NCBI GenBank assembly: GCA_964019335.1
Contig: OZ025696.1
Span: 62,001-126,000 of the forward strand
Source: Diplonema japonicum
Taxonomy: Eukaryota; Euglenozoa; Diplonemea; Diplonemida; Diplonemidae
DNA length: 64,000 bases
Reading direction: 5' to 3'
Shown: positions 10,137 to 21,818 of the stretch, piece after piece
Layout: every line of letters begins with the position of its first letter
How positions within the stretch are numbered: the stretch's first letter is position 1
The notes under the pieces: model-generated
What the model saw: the letters and a program-made list of their open reading frames with translations, nothing else
What the model was told of the DNA's origin: nothing
Databases searched by the model: none
Program-made: the position numbers and the translations under genes

Positions 10137-11802
10137 GAGGTAAAAGGAAATCCCTGATCTGGGACGTCCTGTCTTGTTCTTCTACCTGCCCCTATCTCCC
10201 TTCAGCGGCTTCGGTCTTTCCTTTTTGGGCTGAGCCCGCTCCCTCATGGCGCTCACCCGCTCCTTCTGCCACTGCTGTCTCAGTTTCTGGAGGTCCTTCT
10301 TCGTCTGTTCCGAGACGTGCAGCGGTCTTCTGTCCCAGCCCAAGACCTTTCTCCCCCCTATGGTCCTCAGGCCGTGGTTCCGCCGTTGCTCCGCCGGTAT
10401 GGCTCTGTGTCCCCTGACCTTCCTCCTTATCCGCGCGTCCTGCCAGCCTTCCTGCAGCCTCACCAGCAGGCCATGTAGCCGTCTCGCCTTTTTACCTATT
10501 AGTGTCAGGTCTCCACGTTCACCCACCAGCGACTTCATTGTGCTGTTCTCGAAGTCCAGCGCAAGCTCTATTGTCGTGACCGTTGTTCTCCTCGGGCCCC
10601 GGTACCACTTGAGCTGCCCTAGCCATTTGACGATCTCCTGTCCGTACTGTTTCATGAGCCCCCCCCCTACATGTTGTCGTAGTTCTCTCCATGTCGGTGT
10701 CGGGTGTCTTTTTCCTTCTGTGATCACTTCCCACGGATGAGTCGTGTACCTCTCCAGTGCCCTCTTTTCCTGCAGGCGGCGGTCTCGTTCTGTTACCACC
10801 TCCAGGAGGTAGAGCTGCAGGCTCTTGAGATGCTCTTTGTCGTGTCCTCGCGGCAGCACTCCGTGCAGCTGCATGCACCTCGGCATGGCCGTCCGTTCCT
10901 CCACCACTGCTCTGTTAGCTTCCTTGTTTTGTATTTCCCTTGCCAACTCGCAGTCCCACAGCGCGTGCTTGAGCATGTCGTGCTCATGCACCTCGTGTTC
11001 ACATATGTCACAGTTGACGTACTGTGCTGGCTGCCGCCTCGTGGGTCGCGTCATTTCCTCTTCTTCTTCCTCTTCTTCCTCTTCTGAGGTGGTGTCCTCT
11101 CCCTCCTTCGGCGGTTCGATGTTCTTCTTGGCGTCCGTGTGCCACCCCCTGGGGTTGATGTAGAAAACTCCCCCGGTTATCACCCGCTGTAAGGCCCTGG
11201 CTGCTATCGGATCGTTGCTCTTCCTCAGCCGCTGCCAGAGCTCGTTCGTACTCGGGTCCGCTCCTTCCCCCAGGTCTCGCATCGACCTCCTCACCTGTTC
11301 GATGCTTTTTGAACGTCCCACCCTCAGCCTCTCCCGCATTTCGTGCGCGAAACGTTCCTTCCCTTCCTTCAGCTTCTGTGTGAACCCCGTCCAGCCGAGA
11401 CCCACTTTCGGAAGCCACCTTCGCAGCATATTGCCTACCGGACCTAGCGGTGTTGTTCTTCCTTCCTCGCGGTATGCTACTGCCAGCCTTTCACATCTTT
11501 CCCACACTGTCCCCTTCTTCTGGTGCACCCTGTGGAATAGAGCCATTGCGCGGTATGGCGAGGCCACCTCCGGGTCGTATGTGTGTCCTTTATGGAGGAT
11601 TGATAGCACTGCCGCCGGGTTTCGTGTCCTGTACCTCGGTCCCCACAAGGCACGCGACGCCACTTCGTCAGTTTTGCGAGATATCCATCCGATGGTGGGG
11701 AGAAGGCTACGTCGTACAGGCAGCTCGGTATTACAGTGGTCTGCAGTACCTCCCCCCTCTGCTCATAGCTTAGCGGCGTGATCGCGAGTCTCTCCAGCCT
11801 GG
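10137..11802 (-). mobile_element. 5'-truncated non-LTR retrotransposon (LINE)
   Basis: The 3' part of a LINE on the minus strand. Coding potential starts in the last part of a reverse-transcriptase-like region (LERLAITPLSYEQRGEV near 11740-11800), directly next to a 30-bp A-tract on the plus strand that marks the truncation. The frame shifts near 11665-11700 into the long frame ending at 10182. The catalytic RT motif (YADD-like) is not in the retained part. The 3' terminus is a CTTTTACCTC variant of the family end at 10137-10148. Confidence 0.75.
10182..11663 (-). pseudogene. LINE ORF, C-terminal part (post-RT region with zinc knuckle)
   Basis: 493 codons open from a Met at 11663. This is probably not a true start, because homology to RT thumb-like sequence continues upstream in another frame. 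An acidic run of about 16 residues, mostly Glu, precedes CDICEHEVHEHDMLKHALWDC, a C-x2-C...H...C motif placed as in many LINE proteins after the RT domain. The C-terminus is basic and ends KPLKGDRGR. Similar C-termini occur at 9757, 12664, 15112, 21119, 37149 and 40310, so the family is repetitive. The copy is truncated and frameshifted, so it is not expected to be autonomous. Confidence 0.75.
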
Positions 11803-11833
<31 letters not shown>

Positions 11834-12085
11834 AAACACCGAAGTCAGACACAAATCGAAACGATTTTTGGTAACTTCTGCTGAACGGGGGCTTTGAGAA
11901 TGCGGAAAAAAAAAAGAAAAAAACTCTTGACAAATACCCAATACTTGGCCATATGTGAGTGGAAGGAGGTCATTGTGGCACCCCCTTATTAAAAAAGAAA
12001 AAGAAAATCTAGAAGAACAACAGGTCGGTTGAAATCTGGATTTCTTTTTTTTTTTTTTTTTTTGCACGTTGAAAGATCCGTTCTC

Positions 12086-12123
<38 letters not shown>

Positions 12124-12663
12124 GTTGACGTTGAAAAAAAAAGGGGAAGGGGGGGGAATCGTGCAATGCCTTTGGGGGGGCAAGAGGCTGCACATAAACA
12201 TAAAAGAGGAACTGGCCGCTGGTTCTATCGGCCTTAAACCTAACCCGTAAACACGTTGCCAATGTTCCCCTTTTGTTGGCCAAGACTCGTTCTTGCGAAA
12301 AAAGTAAATAAAGGAAGAAAAAAAAAGTGGTATTCAACTCGTGTAGCGACAAAATAAAAATATTGCTAAGAATAGGCGGGATATTCTTTGCTTATTTCTT
12401 TTGCGTAACGGTTACAAAAATCCCTTTCCCCCCCCCAAAAGATGACATTATTTGTAAAGCGTAACACTGCCGACATACAGTGCCCCCCCGGTCTAAGCAA
12501 TTCTTTTTTGAATTTCTTGAGGCCTTATTTTTATTTTTCTTTTGAAAAAAAGGGTGGAGAAAAAAGAAAGAACAAAAAAAAAGAAAGTTAAAAAAAAAAA
12601 AAACGTGTAAGTTGGTGGTACAATATAAAAAGAAAAAGAAAAAGAAAAAAAAAAAGAAATAAA
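11803..12663. other. Homopolymer-rich spacer
   Basis: Contains a 30-bp A-tract at 11803-11831 and a longer one near 12088-12120, with T-tracts. Phe-rich frames here are artefacts of the tracts. No gene recognised. Confidence 0.55.
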
Positions 12664-12943
12664 GAAGTAAAAGGAAATCCCTGATCTGGGACGTCCTGTC
12701 TTGTTCTTCTACCTGCCCCTATCTCCCTTCAGCGGCTTCGGTCTTTCCTTTTTGGGCTGAGCCCGCTCCCTCATCCCGCTCCTTCTGCCACTGCTGTCTC
12801 AGTTTCTGGAGGTCCTTCTTCGTCTGTTCCGAGACGTGCAGCGGTCTTCTGTCCCAGCCCAAGACCTTTCTCCCCCCTATGGTCCTCAGGCCGTGGTTCC
12901 GCCGTTGCTCCGCCGGTACGGCTCTGTGTCCCCTGACCTTCCT
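12664..12943 (-). mobile_element. LINE 3'-end fragment, near-identical to 10137-10428
   Basis: The sequence repeats the end of the LINE ORF and its 3' end almost base for base. A deletion of about 10 bp follows GCTCCCTCAT. It ends abruptly at AAAAAAGAAAAAAAATATATATA, where a short repeat begins. It is a dead 5'-truncated copy in the same orientation as the longer one. Confidence 0.75.
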
Positions 12944-12960
12944 AAAAAAGAAAAAAAATA

Positions 12961-13108
12961 TATATAAGCGTTAAAGTGCGCTCGTGCAGTTGCTGCCTGT
13001 TCGTCACCCTGAGCATCTGCAATACGTTCGGGCGCTACCGGTGATGACCGACGAGGAGGTCAACACCGAACAACACATCTGATGTACTTCTTATATTTCC
13101 ATGTTGTC
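12961..13108 (-). mobile_element. Short interspersed repeat (family S), internally deleted copy
   Basis: Plus-strand order: TATATATAAGCGTTAAAG terminus, then the distal part shared with copies at 14.3, 24.0 and 31.8 kb (GTTCGTCACCCTGAGCATCTG, GATGACCGACGAGGAGGTC), then CATGTTGTC and an A-tract. The proximal half is missing. Confidence 0.65.
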
Positions 13109-14136
13109 AAAAAAAAAAAAAAAAAAAAAAAGGCAATAGAAGGACGCTAAGGGGAAAAAAGGCAATAAAAGGACGCAAGGGAGCACTATAGAATAACTCT
13201 ATGAAGTCTCACACAATACCATAATACCACAAATAAAGATTAAGAATATGTTTCATTCATCTTTGGTATCAGGGGGGGGTAGGGGGGGAGTCAAAGGGGT
13301 TGAAATTTCCAAAATCAAATCTTGCACATATGTGACACAAAGGCGCAAAAAACCACCAATCCCAAAGATCGCCCAAAAACCCATTTCCCGGCCGAGTTTC
13401 AACGAACTATGCAAAGCGGGATACAAGCCGGGGCCGTTGGGTGCCAGAAGGGTCAGGCGGTCACGCCCCTTTGCCTGCAAACAAAAAAACCCCCGAATAG
13501 CGGCGGAAAGTAGTTTCTTTTTTGGTATGTGGGTAATCTTGTGGTACAATTTACCCAGAAGGTGCGTTTTCTGAAAAACACGAATTTCGAGATTTTTTAG
13601 GCACGGTGCCCCCCCTAGGGCTATGTTAGGGCAAGGAAAACGCGTTTCCAAGCTTTTTTTTTTTTTTTTTTGAAAATAAGGAAACGTTTTCTAATTCCTT
13701 TGGGGGGGGGAATTCTGCATATGTTCTAAAAGAAAGGGCAGAGCTTACCTTTTGATTACTGCAATGGTTTCGTGTTCATTATGGAAAAAAAAAAAAAAAA
13801 AAGAGCAACTATTTACTACCGACAAGTAATGACTTTACCTTTTTGCTCCGCTTAAGAGCTGCACAGGGAATAAGACCCCCCCAAAAAACAAAAGAGGTTG
13901 ATTGTTTGTGCAGCCGTGGTCACCTATTTTAGGATTAACGGACAAGGTGCCTCTACTTTTTTTTTGCAATGCCAGCAAAAAGAGTAATAAAAAAAAAAGA
14001 AGAAAAGGAAGCCACAAGCATTGTCTACTTGATTGCTGCAGCTTCTTCTGCATTCCATCTTCAAAAAAAAAAAAAAAAAAAAAATGGGGCTTTGATTGCA
14101 ACACTAGGTGGCGTTAAGCGTGCAATGAAGCACGAA
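13109..14136. other. Intergenic sequence without recognised genes
   Basis: Mixed A-tracts and about 400 bp of less repetitive sequence (13250-13660) with open frames on both strands. None resembles a known protein. Around 14020-14060 a fragment (TCTACTTGATTGCTGCAG, then CTTCTTCTGC) resembles the proximal part of the family S repeat and may be a degraded copy. Confidence 0.5.
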
Positions 14137-14412
14137 CTACCTACTTGATTACAGGGGGCGCTCCTCGGCCGAGTTGTAGCTTCTTCTGCGTTCCGCGTCG
14201 TGTCCTTAATGCGTGCGGTGTGCTCAACCCTAGCCGGGGCGTCCCGGGTAACCAAGATTCTGCGTTCGTGCAGTTTGCTGCCTGTTCGTCACCCTGAGCA
14301 TCTGCGTTACGTTCTTCCACTCGGGCGCTACCGGTGATGACCGACGAGGAGGTCAACAGCGAACAACACATCTGATGTACTTCTTATATTTCCATGTTAT
14401 CCCCACCACCCT
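14137..14412 (-). mobile_element. Short interspersed repeat (family S)
   Basis: Shares about 270 bp with 23742-24086 and 31625-31886, including CTTGATTACAGGGGGCGC, GTTCGTCACCCTGAGCATCTG and GACCGACGAGGAGGTCAACA. It ends CCACCACCCTT next to an A-tract. The strand is set by analogy with the LINE ends. The A-tract on the plus strand would equally allow the opposite reading. Confidence 0.7.
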
Positions 14413-14434
14413 TAAAAAAAAAAAACCGTAAAAA

Positions 14435-14510
14435 GAGATAAAGGAGGCCAGTGTTGAAGGGCATCCTGCACAAGCACTGTCAACTTGATGCAGGGGGGGC
14501 GCACTTCGAA
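14435..14510 (-). mobile_element. Terminal fragment of family S repeat
   Basis: GAGATAAAGGAGGCCAGTG followed by CATCCTGCACAAGCACTGTC matches the proximal 70 bp of the copy at 23742. The rest is absent. It sits directly beside the previous copy, separated by an A-tract. Confidence 0.6.
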
Positions 14511-14736
14511 AAAAGACAAATCAGAAAAAAAGAAAAAGAATTAAAAAAAAGAAAATGTAGAAAAATGTACAGTGTTGTCAAACACGCAACAAAGCGTGTG
14601 GGGGCTTGACACCCTCGCTAGTGCACTCTAAGAACCCGAAAACTGCTCTAATCAAATTCGAGTGCAGGGTGAGAAATAAATATTTGCCCTGTGCAGCTCT
14701 TTGAATAAAAAGAAATGACTTTTTGAAAATTACCTC

Positions 14737-14771
<35 letters not shown>

Positions 14772-15104
14772 AGCAAAATCAGACGTATCCCACTGTGAAT
14801 GGTGTTCTTTTCGTCATTTCTTTTTTTTGTTTCTTTACTTCTGGAAACCCCCCTTAAAAAAAAAAACTTACTTTACGTGGTTCCTTTATCAATTTGAAAT
14901 ATGTGCCCCCCCCCCATTTATTTTTTCGTTCTAGCATTGGGTCGCGGCTTTATGCTTCCCTACTGCTTCAATTTTCACATTTCTTTTTTTTTTTTGTGCT
15001 CATAAATAATTACACCAGAATTAAAAAAAGAAAAAAAAAAAAGAAAATCGATGCCAGAATAAACTCACTATTTCTTTTTTTTTTGTGTCACAAAAACTTA
15101 TACT
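14511..15104. other. Intergenic sequence
   Basis: A/T-rich with long A-tracts near 14740-14769. No gene recognised. Confidence 0.5.
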
Positions 15105-15200
15105 AATATATGAGTTAAAGGAAGTCTTTGTGAGACGCCCCCTTGTTCTCATCTTCTACCCTGCACCTATCCCCTTTCAGCAGCGGTTTCTCCTCCTACT
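15105..15200 (-). mobile_element. LINE 3'-terminal fragment
   Basis: ATATATGAGTTAAAGGA (plus strand), followed by GACGCCCCCTTGTTCTCATC and the codons for the KPLLKGD-like C-terminus, as at 9713 and 37149. Only about 90 bp are retained. Confidence 0.65.
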
Positions 15201-16072
15201 AAAAAAATCAAGACCTTTGGCACCAATGGCGACCGCTTTGCTGCATTACATTTTTCGTCGAAAAAAAAAAAAAAAAAAAAGTTCTTGTGACAAAAGAATA
15301 GTAAGAGTAAATTGACCATAGGGGAGAGAAAAGAAAAGAAAAAAAAAAAAAAATAAGAAGACACAACCATTAATTATTTCTGCCCAGCACAAAGTGTGAC
15401 AAGTTTCTAGTTTATCATTTTTCTTCCCCCGCATAGCTGCAAGGAGGAACTGTCTGTGGAGTAGCTTATAAATTCTTATTTGCCAACTTTCCCCTTACAA
15501 GTCAAAAGCTTTGTTTGTTACTGTAAAAACGAAAAAAATCTGGAAGAGAAAAACTACCGGCATTCTTCCATGTGCATGGGTGCAAACAGATTGTTGTCAC
15601 TCCGGCATTTCTTTCTCTCCAGGACTTTTTTCGCTTTACAGTATTTATTATGTTATTATTAAATAATGGTTCAATTTTATTTCACTTTTTTCGTCATTTG
15701 AGTCACTCACTCTTCACGGCCGGAATGGCATCAGATGGCTAAAAATAGACAAAATACCCCCCCCCCCCACCCCAAAAGAAATTCAAGGGGGTTGTATTAT
15801 TCTTATGACTTATGTCTTGTTGTTCGCACGAGTAAAGGGAAAAAAAAAAAAAAAAGGAAAAAAAAAAAAAAGAAAAAAAAAAAAAAGCCGCATTAGCCTT
15901 TTTTTTTTCTTTTTTTTTTTTTTTTTCTCTTTTTTTTTTTTTTAGCTCGGCACAAGTTTGCATAAGGTAAATAAAAATTCGTTTGAAAAAAAAAAAAAAA
16001 AAAAAAAAAAAAAGCATAACCTAAATAATTCTGCCTTTTAGGGGGGGGGGGTATTATCGCACGAATGAAGAT

Positions 16073-16105
<33 letters not shown>

Positions 16106-16114
16106 GCCTTTCAC
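15201..16114. other. Homopolymer-rich spacer with one dispersed module
   Basis: No gene recognised. A module seen also at 55.4-56.1 kb and 60.6 kb occurs here: ATGACTTATGTCTTGTTG with GCACGAG at 15805-15832, and GCTCGGCACAAG near 15945. Confidence 0.55.
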
Positions 16115-16468
16115 TCATCTCTCATCCCAATCGCTCAACAGTCTTTCAAGTTCCAGCTCTATCATATTTTCCTTTGCGCAGAACGAGGACAGCTCCCTAG
16201 GGACGTTCTCAAGCACCCGAGACCCATGGATGCTGTACCTCTCCTCAAGGCTCTGCTTATGCTGATTCACGTGCAATGTGTCACAGCCCTTCGCTCCACA
16301 CTTCCCAGTCTGGTAGAAGTCCTCACATCTGGTCTCCACAACCTCCGATTGCACCTTTTTAATCTGAACCTGGCAGTCCCTGCACCTCAACGTCGCTATG
16401 CCCTTCTTGTTGATCCTGGCAGTCTCCCAGTTGTTGTGAGTGCAACCTAAATCTGGGGATTGGACCAT
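16115..16468 (-). CDS. Small zinc-ribbon plus CCCH zinc-finger protein (copy 2)
   Basis: 117 residues. CTHNNW and LRCRDCQ form a ribbon-like pair. They are followed by a finger with spacing C-x8-C-x4-C-x3-H (CEDFYQTGKC ... CDTLH) and SLEER...HG. The C-terminal tail (ELELERLLSDW) is predicted helical. A 240-bp core (16200-16439) is identical to 20465-20704 in copy 3, while both ends of the two genes differ. This suggests recent gene conversion or module exchange. A coding-strand A-tract of about 26 nt starts 14 nt after the stop. A nucleic-acid-binding role is inferred from the finger type; the partner is unknown. Confidence 0.75.
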   Translation of the reverse strand: MVQSPDLGCTHNNWETARINKKGIATLRCRDCQVQIKKVQSEVVETRCEDFYQTGKCGAKGCDTLHVNQHKQSLEERYSIHGSRVLENVPRELSSFCAKENMIELELERLLSDWDER

Positions 16469-16599
16469 GTTACCTTCTTCCCCCCCCTCACCCCTTCCTG
16501 TTTACATACTTCGCAAACCCGCATTTTACAAAAGAAACATAAAGAGAAAATAAAACGAAGGTGTAAAAAAAAAAAAGAAGGGTACTATGGATAGCTTTT

Positions 16600-16635
<36 letters not shown>

Positions 16636-16789
16636 AGAATGTAAAAGACACGCAAAAACCGTTTCTTTTTTTTTCTGTTGAGGGGGGAGGGGGGGGAAGG
16701 AGAAAAAGTTAAAAAAAAAGGTTGTTTAACCGGGGCCCCTGGGTTTCCTTTTTTTTTTTTTTTTCTCTCTCCTCCACCCCTCAAGGGGG

Positions 16790-16828
<39 letters not shown>

Positions 16829-16875
16829 ATTAAGGAATTTTGCTTTGTTTAACTTTTATTTTTTTCTCGTTGTGT

Positions 16876-16908
<33 letters not shown>

Positions 16909-19900
16909 TTATCCTTTTTCCATAGTACCATAAAAAAATTAAAAAAAAAAAAAAAAAAAAAAGGAGAGAGGAATAAAGTTAAAATGTTGTGTAGCAGTAC
17001 TAAGTTGTTACGGGTGTAAAAAAAAAAAAAAAATCACTATGATAGGAACGAAGTGGTTAGCAACGGCCCGCCAAAAAAAAAAAAGAAGAGGAAGGTAAGG
17101 GCAGTTGCATGCCAGAGGGGGGAGGGGTAGAAACACGTTGTCAACGGTCCCCTGTCCCCTGTCCCCATTTTAGTTCGGACAAGTCAAAAAAAAACAGAAC
17201 TCGTTCCTTTTTATACGCACGTCAGAAACCCCTTTAAATAATAAAGTTTCAGATAAAGAGTACTTTTCTGCAGAGAATCTGTGATGAGAATTAGTAGAGA
17301 CAATAAAAAAAACAGAACCCAAGGAAATGTCAAATTCTTTTTTTTTCTTCTTTCCTTCTCCTCCCCCTTTTTCTATTTCTTTTTTTCTTTTCTTTCCTTC
17401 TTTTTTAAATTTATTTTTTTTTTTTCTCACCTGAAAAACCTTCTTCTAGCGCGGAGGAATAAAGGAAGAAAAAAAAAAAGAAGGGGAAAAAAAAAAAAAG
17501 AAAAGAAAATATGGGAGAGGGGAAAAAGAGAGAGAAAGTACAGGGTTGTGAAAAAAAAATGAAAAAAAAATACAGTAAATCATTTTGGAGACCAAATATA
17601 ACACTTATAATAGGTGGTAACAAATGTTCAGATAGATAGCCTAAAGGACAAGAGGGTAAAAAAAAAAAATTAAAAAAAATGAAAGGAGAGGTCCTTTCTT
17701 TTTTTTTTTTTTTCGTTTCCCCTTTTTTTTCTTTTTTTTTTTTTTTTTTTTTTTTCTTGAGAAGCAAATACCGTGAGCAATTTATGCACGAGCCAAACAA
17801 TCTGAAGGGAAGTTTTGAAAAAAAAAACAATTTTCTTTTCATTGTTTTCTTCATCTTTGACTCAGGGGAAAAAAAAACAAAAAAAAAAAAAAAACGGGGG
17901 CAAGAAAAATGAAAAAAAGAAGACAAGAAGATGTATCAAATACACCTTTGGACAATCATCTTTTTCTCTTCAGCGACTCATTTGTCGTCACTTTGTAACA
18001 CCCAGACATAGGGTAGACGGGGATGCTTCTTCTTTCTTTTTTTTCCCCCCTCCCTTTTCAACTGACCCCGAATAAAAACCATAAAAGGTGACAGAGGAAT
18101 GAGTCACCCCCAAAAAAAAAAAAAGTAAATTTGGCGCGGGGGGGGGGGAGTTTTTTTATTCTGGGTCGTAAAATTTTGCGAGCAACCCCGAAAAAAAACC
18201 CCCCCCCAAAAAACTGCCTTATAACAAAAAAAAAAAAAAAAAAAGGAAATGGTGTACACGAAACAGAAACAACTGGCATTAAATGGCCATAGAGGCGAAG
18301 AAGAGAGCTTCGATACAAAAAGAAAAATGGAACATAAAAGAAGTCTTTCGTAAAAGAACTATTCTACCGTGCTGGTTCTTTTTCTTTTCTTCATTTCTTT
18401 TTTTCTTTCCTTCTTTTTTTTATTGCTCTCTGTATCGATAGAATTTACCCACACACATCAAAAACTTAAAATAAAAGGGGGGGGGGGGGGGGGGGCGGAA
18501 CGGAAGAGGTAGTAAAAATTTCGACTGACTAATAGTAATGTTACTTACTAGGTTATATGTTGTTAACCCTTAAGGACAGGGTGAAAGAAAAATGAGTTCA
18601 TCGGCTTAAGAAGTGCCCTAAAAAAGAAAATTTAAAAAAAAAAAAAAAGAAACTTCAATTTCTTTGAACATATTTCTTCAAGACGCAGAAGACGTTGTAA
18701 GTCGAAAAAAAAAAAAAGGAAAAAATAATATTTCCATGCAAAAAAAAAAAAAAAAAAGAAGAAGAAAAAAAGGCGGCCATCGCTGGCCGAAAGAAAAAGA
18801 GGAGAAGAAAATATCAGAGGTTAAAAAAGAAAAAGAAAAAAAAGAAAACTTTGAGGTTAGGTACTCAGCTTTTCTTACGTGATTTGTTAACCAAATAGTT
18901 AGTGGCTGAACAAACAAAAAAAAAATATAAAAAAATAGCGTTGTTTTCTTTCTTTTTTCTTTTTTTTCTTTTTTTTTTTTCTTTTTCTTTCTTTTCTTTT
19001 TGGTCAGTGTGATCAACAAAAAGGAAACAAGAATGCGACCACCTCTAAAAATTAACCCATCTAGTTAATCCTGAACTTGTTCTAAGGTGTGCCTCACAGG
19101 GGATTTTGGAAAACCCTTACGGGTTTGCGGTCATTTCTTTCTGAAAGAAATAGCAAACTTCTGTGTCCTCCGGCACAGGGGATGCTAAAGGGTGATAGAG
19201 ATGTGGGCCGTGTGAGGTGAAATAAACACTATTACAAATTCAATTCAATTTTGTCAATTGTATTCTTTTCTTTTCAACAAGGACTACCGTTGCTGTCTCA
19301 TTGACGAAGAGATATACCCTCCCCCCCCCCCCCACAGTTCCACCTTTTTAAATAAAAAAAAAAGTGATCTTCTCTCAAAAAAAAAGGGTCCGGCGTGGAC
19401 CACAAATGGGAGAACGGACCATAAAAAATGTTTTTTTCTTTTTTTTTTTTTTTTGGAATTGAAAAAAAAAAAAAAAAAAAAAACTGATTTGTACGTACAC
19501 CAAGAAGGAGACGGGGGAGGGAGGGAATGGGGAAAACGAACAGAAATGAAATGCAGGCGGTAGAAAAAGAAAAAAGAAAAAAAAAAGGGTTAAAAAACTG
19601 TGGGTTAGTAATAGCACCCTCGAGACGGGTAAAAGTCCATCCCACACTTAAAAGACCTAGTCAAAATTCCTCCATTTCTCCTTGCATAAACAAGACATTG
19701 ATGGCGGAGTGGCGGCCTGTTGCTGATTGTATGCAAATATTCTAAAGGGGAATAAACGCAGGGAGGATTCACATACGCCTTTCGCTTACCGGAGTAAGAG
19801 AGGAATCTTTACTGACAAAAATAAGAGAAAGGCATGCTGATTCCTCCCTTTGATCTTCTTCCTCCCTTATTCTTTTTTCTCTTTTTTCTTTCTATTTTCT

Positions 19901-20289
19901 TTTAGCTAACAAGATAAAAAAAAAAAAGAAGGAAAGAAAATAATAGGTATCGCTTTTTTTTTTTTTTTTTTTTTTTTTTTGCATTGTTTGAGTAATAAAA
20001 AAAAAAACAAAAAAAGAACCATTCATCAGGTTTCAGTCAAAACAAAAAAGCAAACAAAAAAAGGGGGGAGGGGGGGGGAAATGTAAAGAGCCCTACTGGT
20101 CATTAGATCCTTGGGGTTTTTTTTTCTTTTTTTTTTTGCCTCTTTTTTTTTTTTTTTTTTTTTTGGTTTTTTTGCTATTTTTCTTTTTTTTCCCTTTTTT
20201 TTTTTTTGTTCGGGTTCCATTAATAATATGGATAAAAAAAGGTTTTCTTTTTTTTTTTTTTTTTTTTTTTTTTTTGAAAAAAGAAATCT

Positions 20290-20328
<39 letters not shown>

Positions 20329-20373
20329 AGAAAAAGAAACCACCCCTTCCTTTATTTCACTTTCTTTTCTGCT
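16469..20373. other. Gene-free low-complexity region (3.9 kb)
   Basis: Mostly A/T homopolymer tracts, with C-runs near 19320 and a G-run near 18479. About 170 bp near 19020-19210 is less repetitive but has no long open frame. No gene or RNA recognised. Confidence 0.55.
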
Positions 20374-20733
20374 TCACTCCCAGTCACTCAATAACTTCTC
20401 CAATTCATACACGATGTCATGCTGTGCAATTCCCTCACAGTGAGGCTGGGAAGAAACCTTCTTGGGGACGTTCTCAAGCACCCGAGACCCATGGATGCTG
20501 TACCTCTCCTCAAGGCTCTGCTTATGCTGATTCACGTGCAATGTGTCACAGCCCTTCGCTCCACACTTCCCAGTCTGGTAGAAGTCCTCACATCTGGTCT
20601 CCACAACCTCCGATTGCACCTTTTTAATCTGAACCTGGCAGTCCCTGCACCTCAACGTCGCTATGCCCTTCTTGTTGATCCTGGCAGTCTCCCAGTTGTT
20701 GTGACCACAGTCAGTCGCCAGAGAGACGTGCAT
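20374..20733 (-). CDS. Small zinc-ribbon plus CCCH zinc-finger protein (copy 3)
   Basis: 119 residues from the ATG at 20733, which follows a coding-strand A-rich leader (AAAAAAAAATAAAAACC). The metal-ligand pattern is that of copy 2: CGHNNW, LRCRDCQ, CEDFYQTGKC and CDTLH. The first 12 and last 30 residues differ from copy 2, but both end in a helical tail with LLSDW. The core is identical to copy 2 over 240 bp, including all synonymous positions. Probable RNA- or DNA-binding protein; no partner visible. Confidence 0.75.
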   Translation of the reverse strand: MHVSLATDCGHNNWETARINKKGIATLRCRDCQVQIKKVQSEVVETRCEDFYQTGKCGAKGCDTLHVNQHKQSLEERYSIHGSRVLENVPKKVSSQPHCEGIAQHDIVYELEKLLSDWE

Positions 20734-20899
20734 GGTTTTTATTTTTTTTTCTTTTTTTTTGTTACGGAGAAAGAAAAAGAGAGAAAGAGAGGAGAGAGAG
20801 GAAAGAAGAAGGAGAGAGGAAACAACAACCTATTTTTTTTTTTTTGTCGGTTTTCTTTGGACAATTTTAAAAAAAAAGAAAACTCAAAGTGCAGGACAA

Positions 20900-21420
20900 A
20901 CCCCCTCATGGAGGGCCGCCCTTGGGTGGGTTGGGGGGGGCTATCTATTTATACTCCCCTTCTGGAGCATTGCTTTTGTTCCAATCGAGGCCCTGAGCGT
21001 CTTGTGGAGTCGTGTGATGCGGTCGCTTGTAGGCGGCTTCAGTTCCATCAGCTTGTCGTGCGTGTGGAGTGGGTGGCGAAGATGGGCCTTCTGGCGAAAC
21101 CCATAGCCGTCTTCCCACCTATTGCGATGAGGGCTTCACTCTCTTCTGTTCATCCGCTGGGAAGGGGCGTGGCTTCTTCCGTGCCCTGCATGCCGCGTTC
21201 AGCTTCCTTATCAGTGCTTTGATCTTGCGAGCCCTATCTTCCAGCAGACCTCCCAATAACCTGCCTGTCGTCCATTCGAAGTCGATGGCCAATTCCACCG
21301 CTGACACTTCAAAGCTGGTGTCCTCCTTCACCCATCGTAGCTGTGACAATCACTGCAGCATCAGGAACTCTGCGACGATTCCACCCACTCCTTCGAGCTC
21401 CCCCGCCGTTGGCACGAGGC
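20900..21420 (-). pseudogene. LINE ORF fragment, diverged subfamily
   Basis: On the minus strand, SAVELAIDFEWTTGRLLGG aligns with TIELALDFENSTMKSLVGE of the LINE protein at 10182-11663. Further on, in another frame, LIAIGGKTAMGFARRPIF aligns with LRTIGGRKVLGWDRRPLH. The frame change and stops show decay. The divergence implies an older or different LINE lineage. Confidence 0.65.
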
Positions 21421-21491
21421 ATCTCCTAAAAAAAAAAGGAAATCCCATAAATCCCAAAACGAGACTCTGTAAAGAGTATCAGTCTGGCCTG

Positions 21492-21787
21492 TTAAAAGGC
21501 CGGAGGGGTACCAGGTGAGCCCTCCGAGCCTGACTGGCCTAACCGGCTGCTTCCTTGATCAGAGGCCACCTTCAGGATGTTCATACTTATGCCTCGCTTC
21601 ACAGCCCGGCGCTTGTGGGTGCCACCAGGTAGGATAGGCTGGGGATCGGCGGGTGCCTTACTCTGGCTTTCAGACTTATGTTTAAAATAACGTGCTCGCA
21701 TTATTCCTAGCAGCACTGCAAAAACAAGGAACAGGGACCCCAGTACGAGTAGCTTCGTCATTCTCGTGTCAGTGCCAGAGTCAGAAT

Positions 21788-21794
<7 letters not shown>
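21492..21794 (-). CDS. Small single-pass membrane protein, unknown function
   Basis: 100 residues. One strong transmembrane segment (about 13-34: KLLVLGSLFLVFAVLLGIM) is followed by a basic, Ser/Pro/Gly-rich tail of about 65 residues. The polarity looks like a short N-terminus outside and the tail in the cytosol. The gene has the local hallmarks of the cluster. An A24 tract lies directly before the ATG. An AG at 21822-21823 lies downstream of a coding-strand T/C-rich stretch. Not recognised as a known family. Confidence 0.6.

Positions 21795-21818
<24 letters not shown>

Noticed and set aside
10246-11781. Plus-strand open frames over the LINE
   Set aside because: Antisense shadows of a frame with clear LINE protein features (zinc motif, conserved C-terminus).
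11477-12352. Minus-strand open frame of 291 codons with Phe-rich stretches
   Set aside because: Most of it is translated homopolymer. Only the short RT-like piece near 11740-11800 is meaningful, and it belongs to the truncated LINE.
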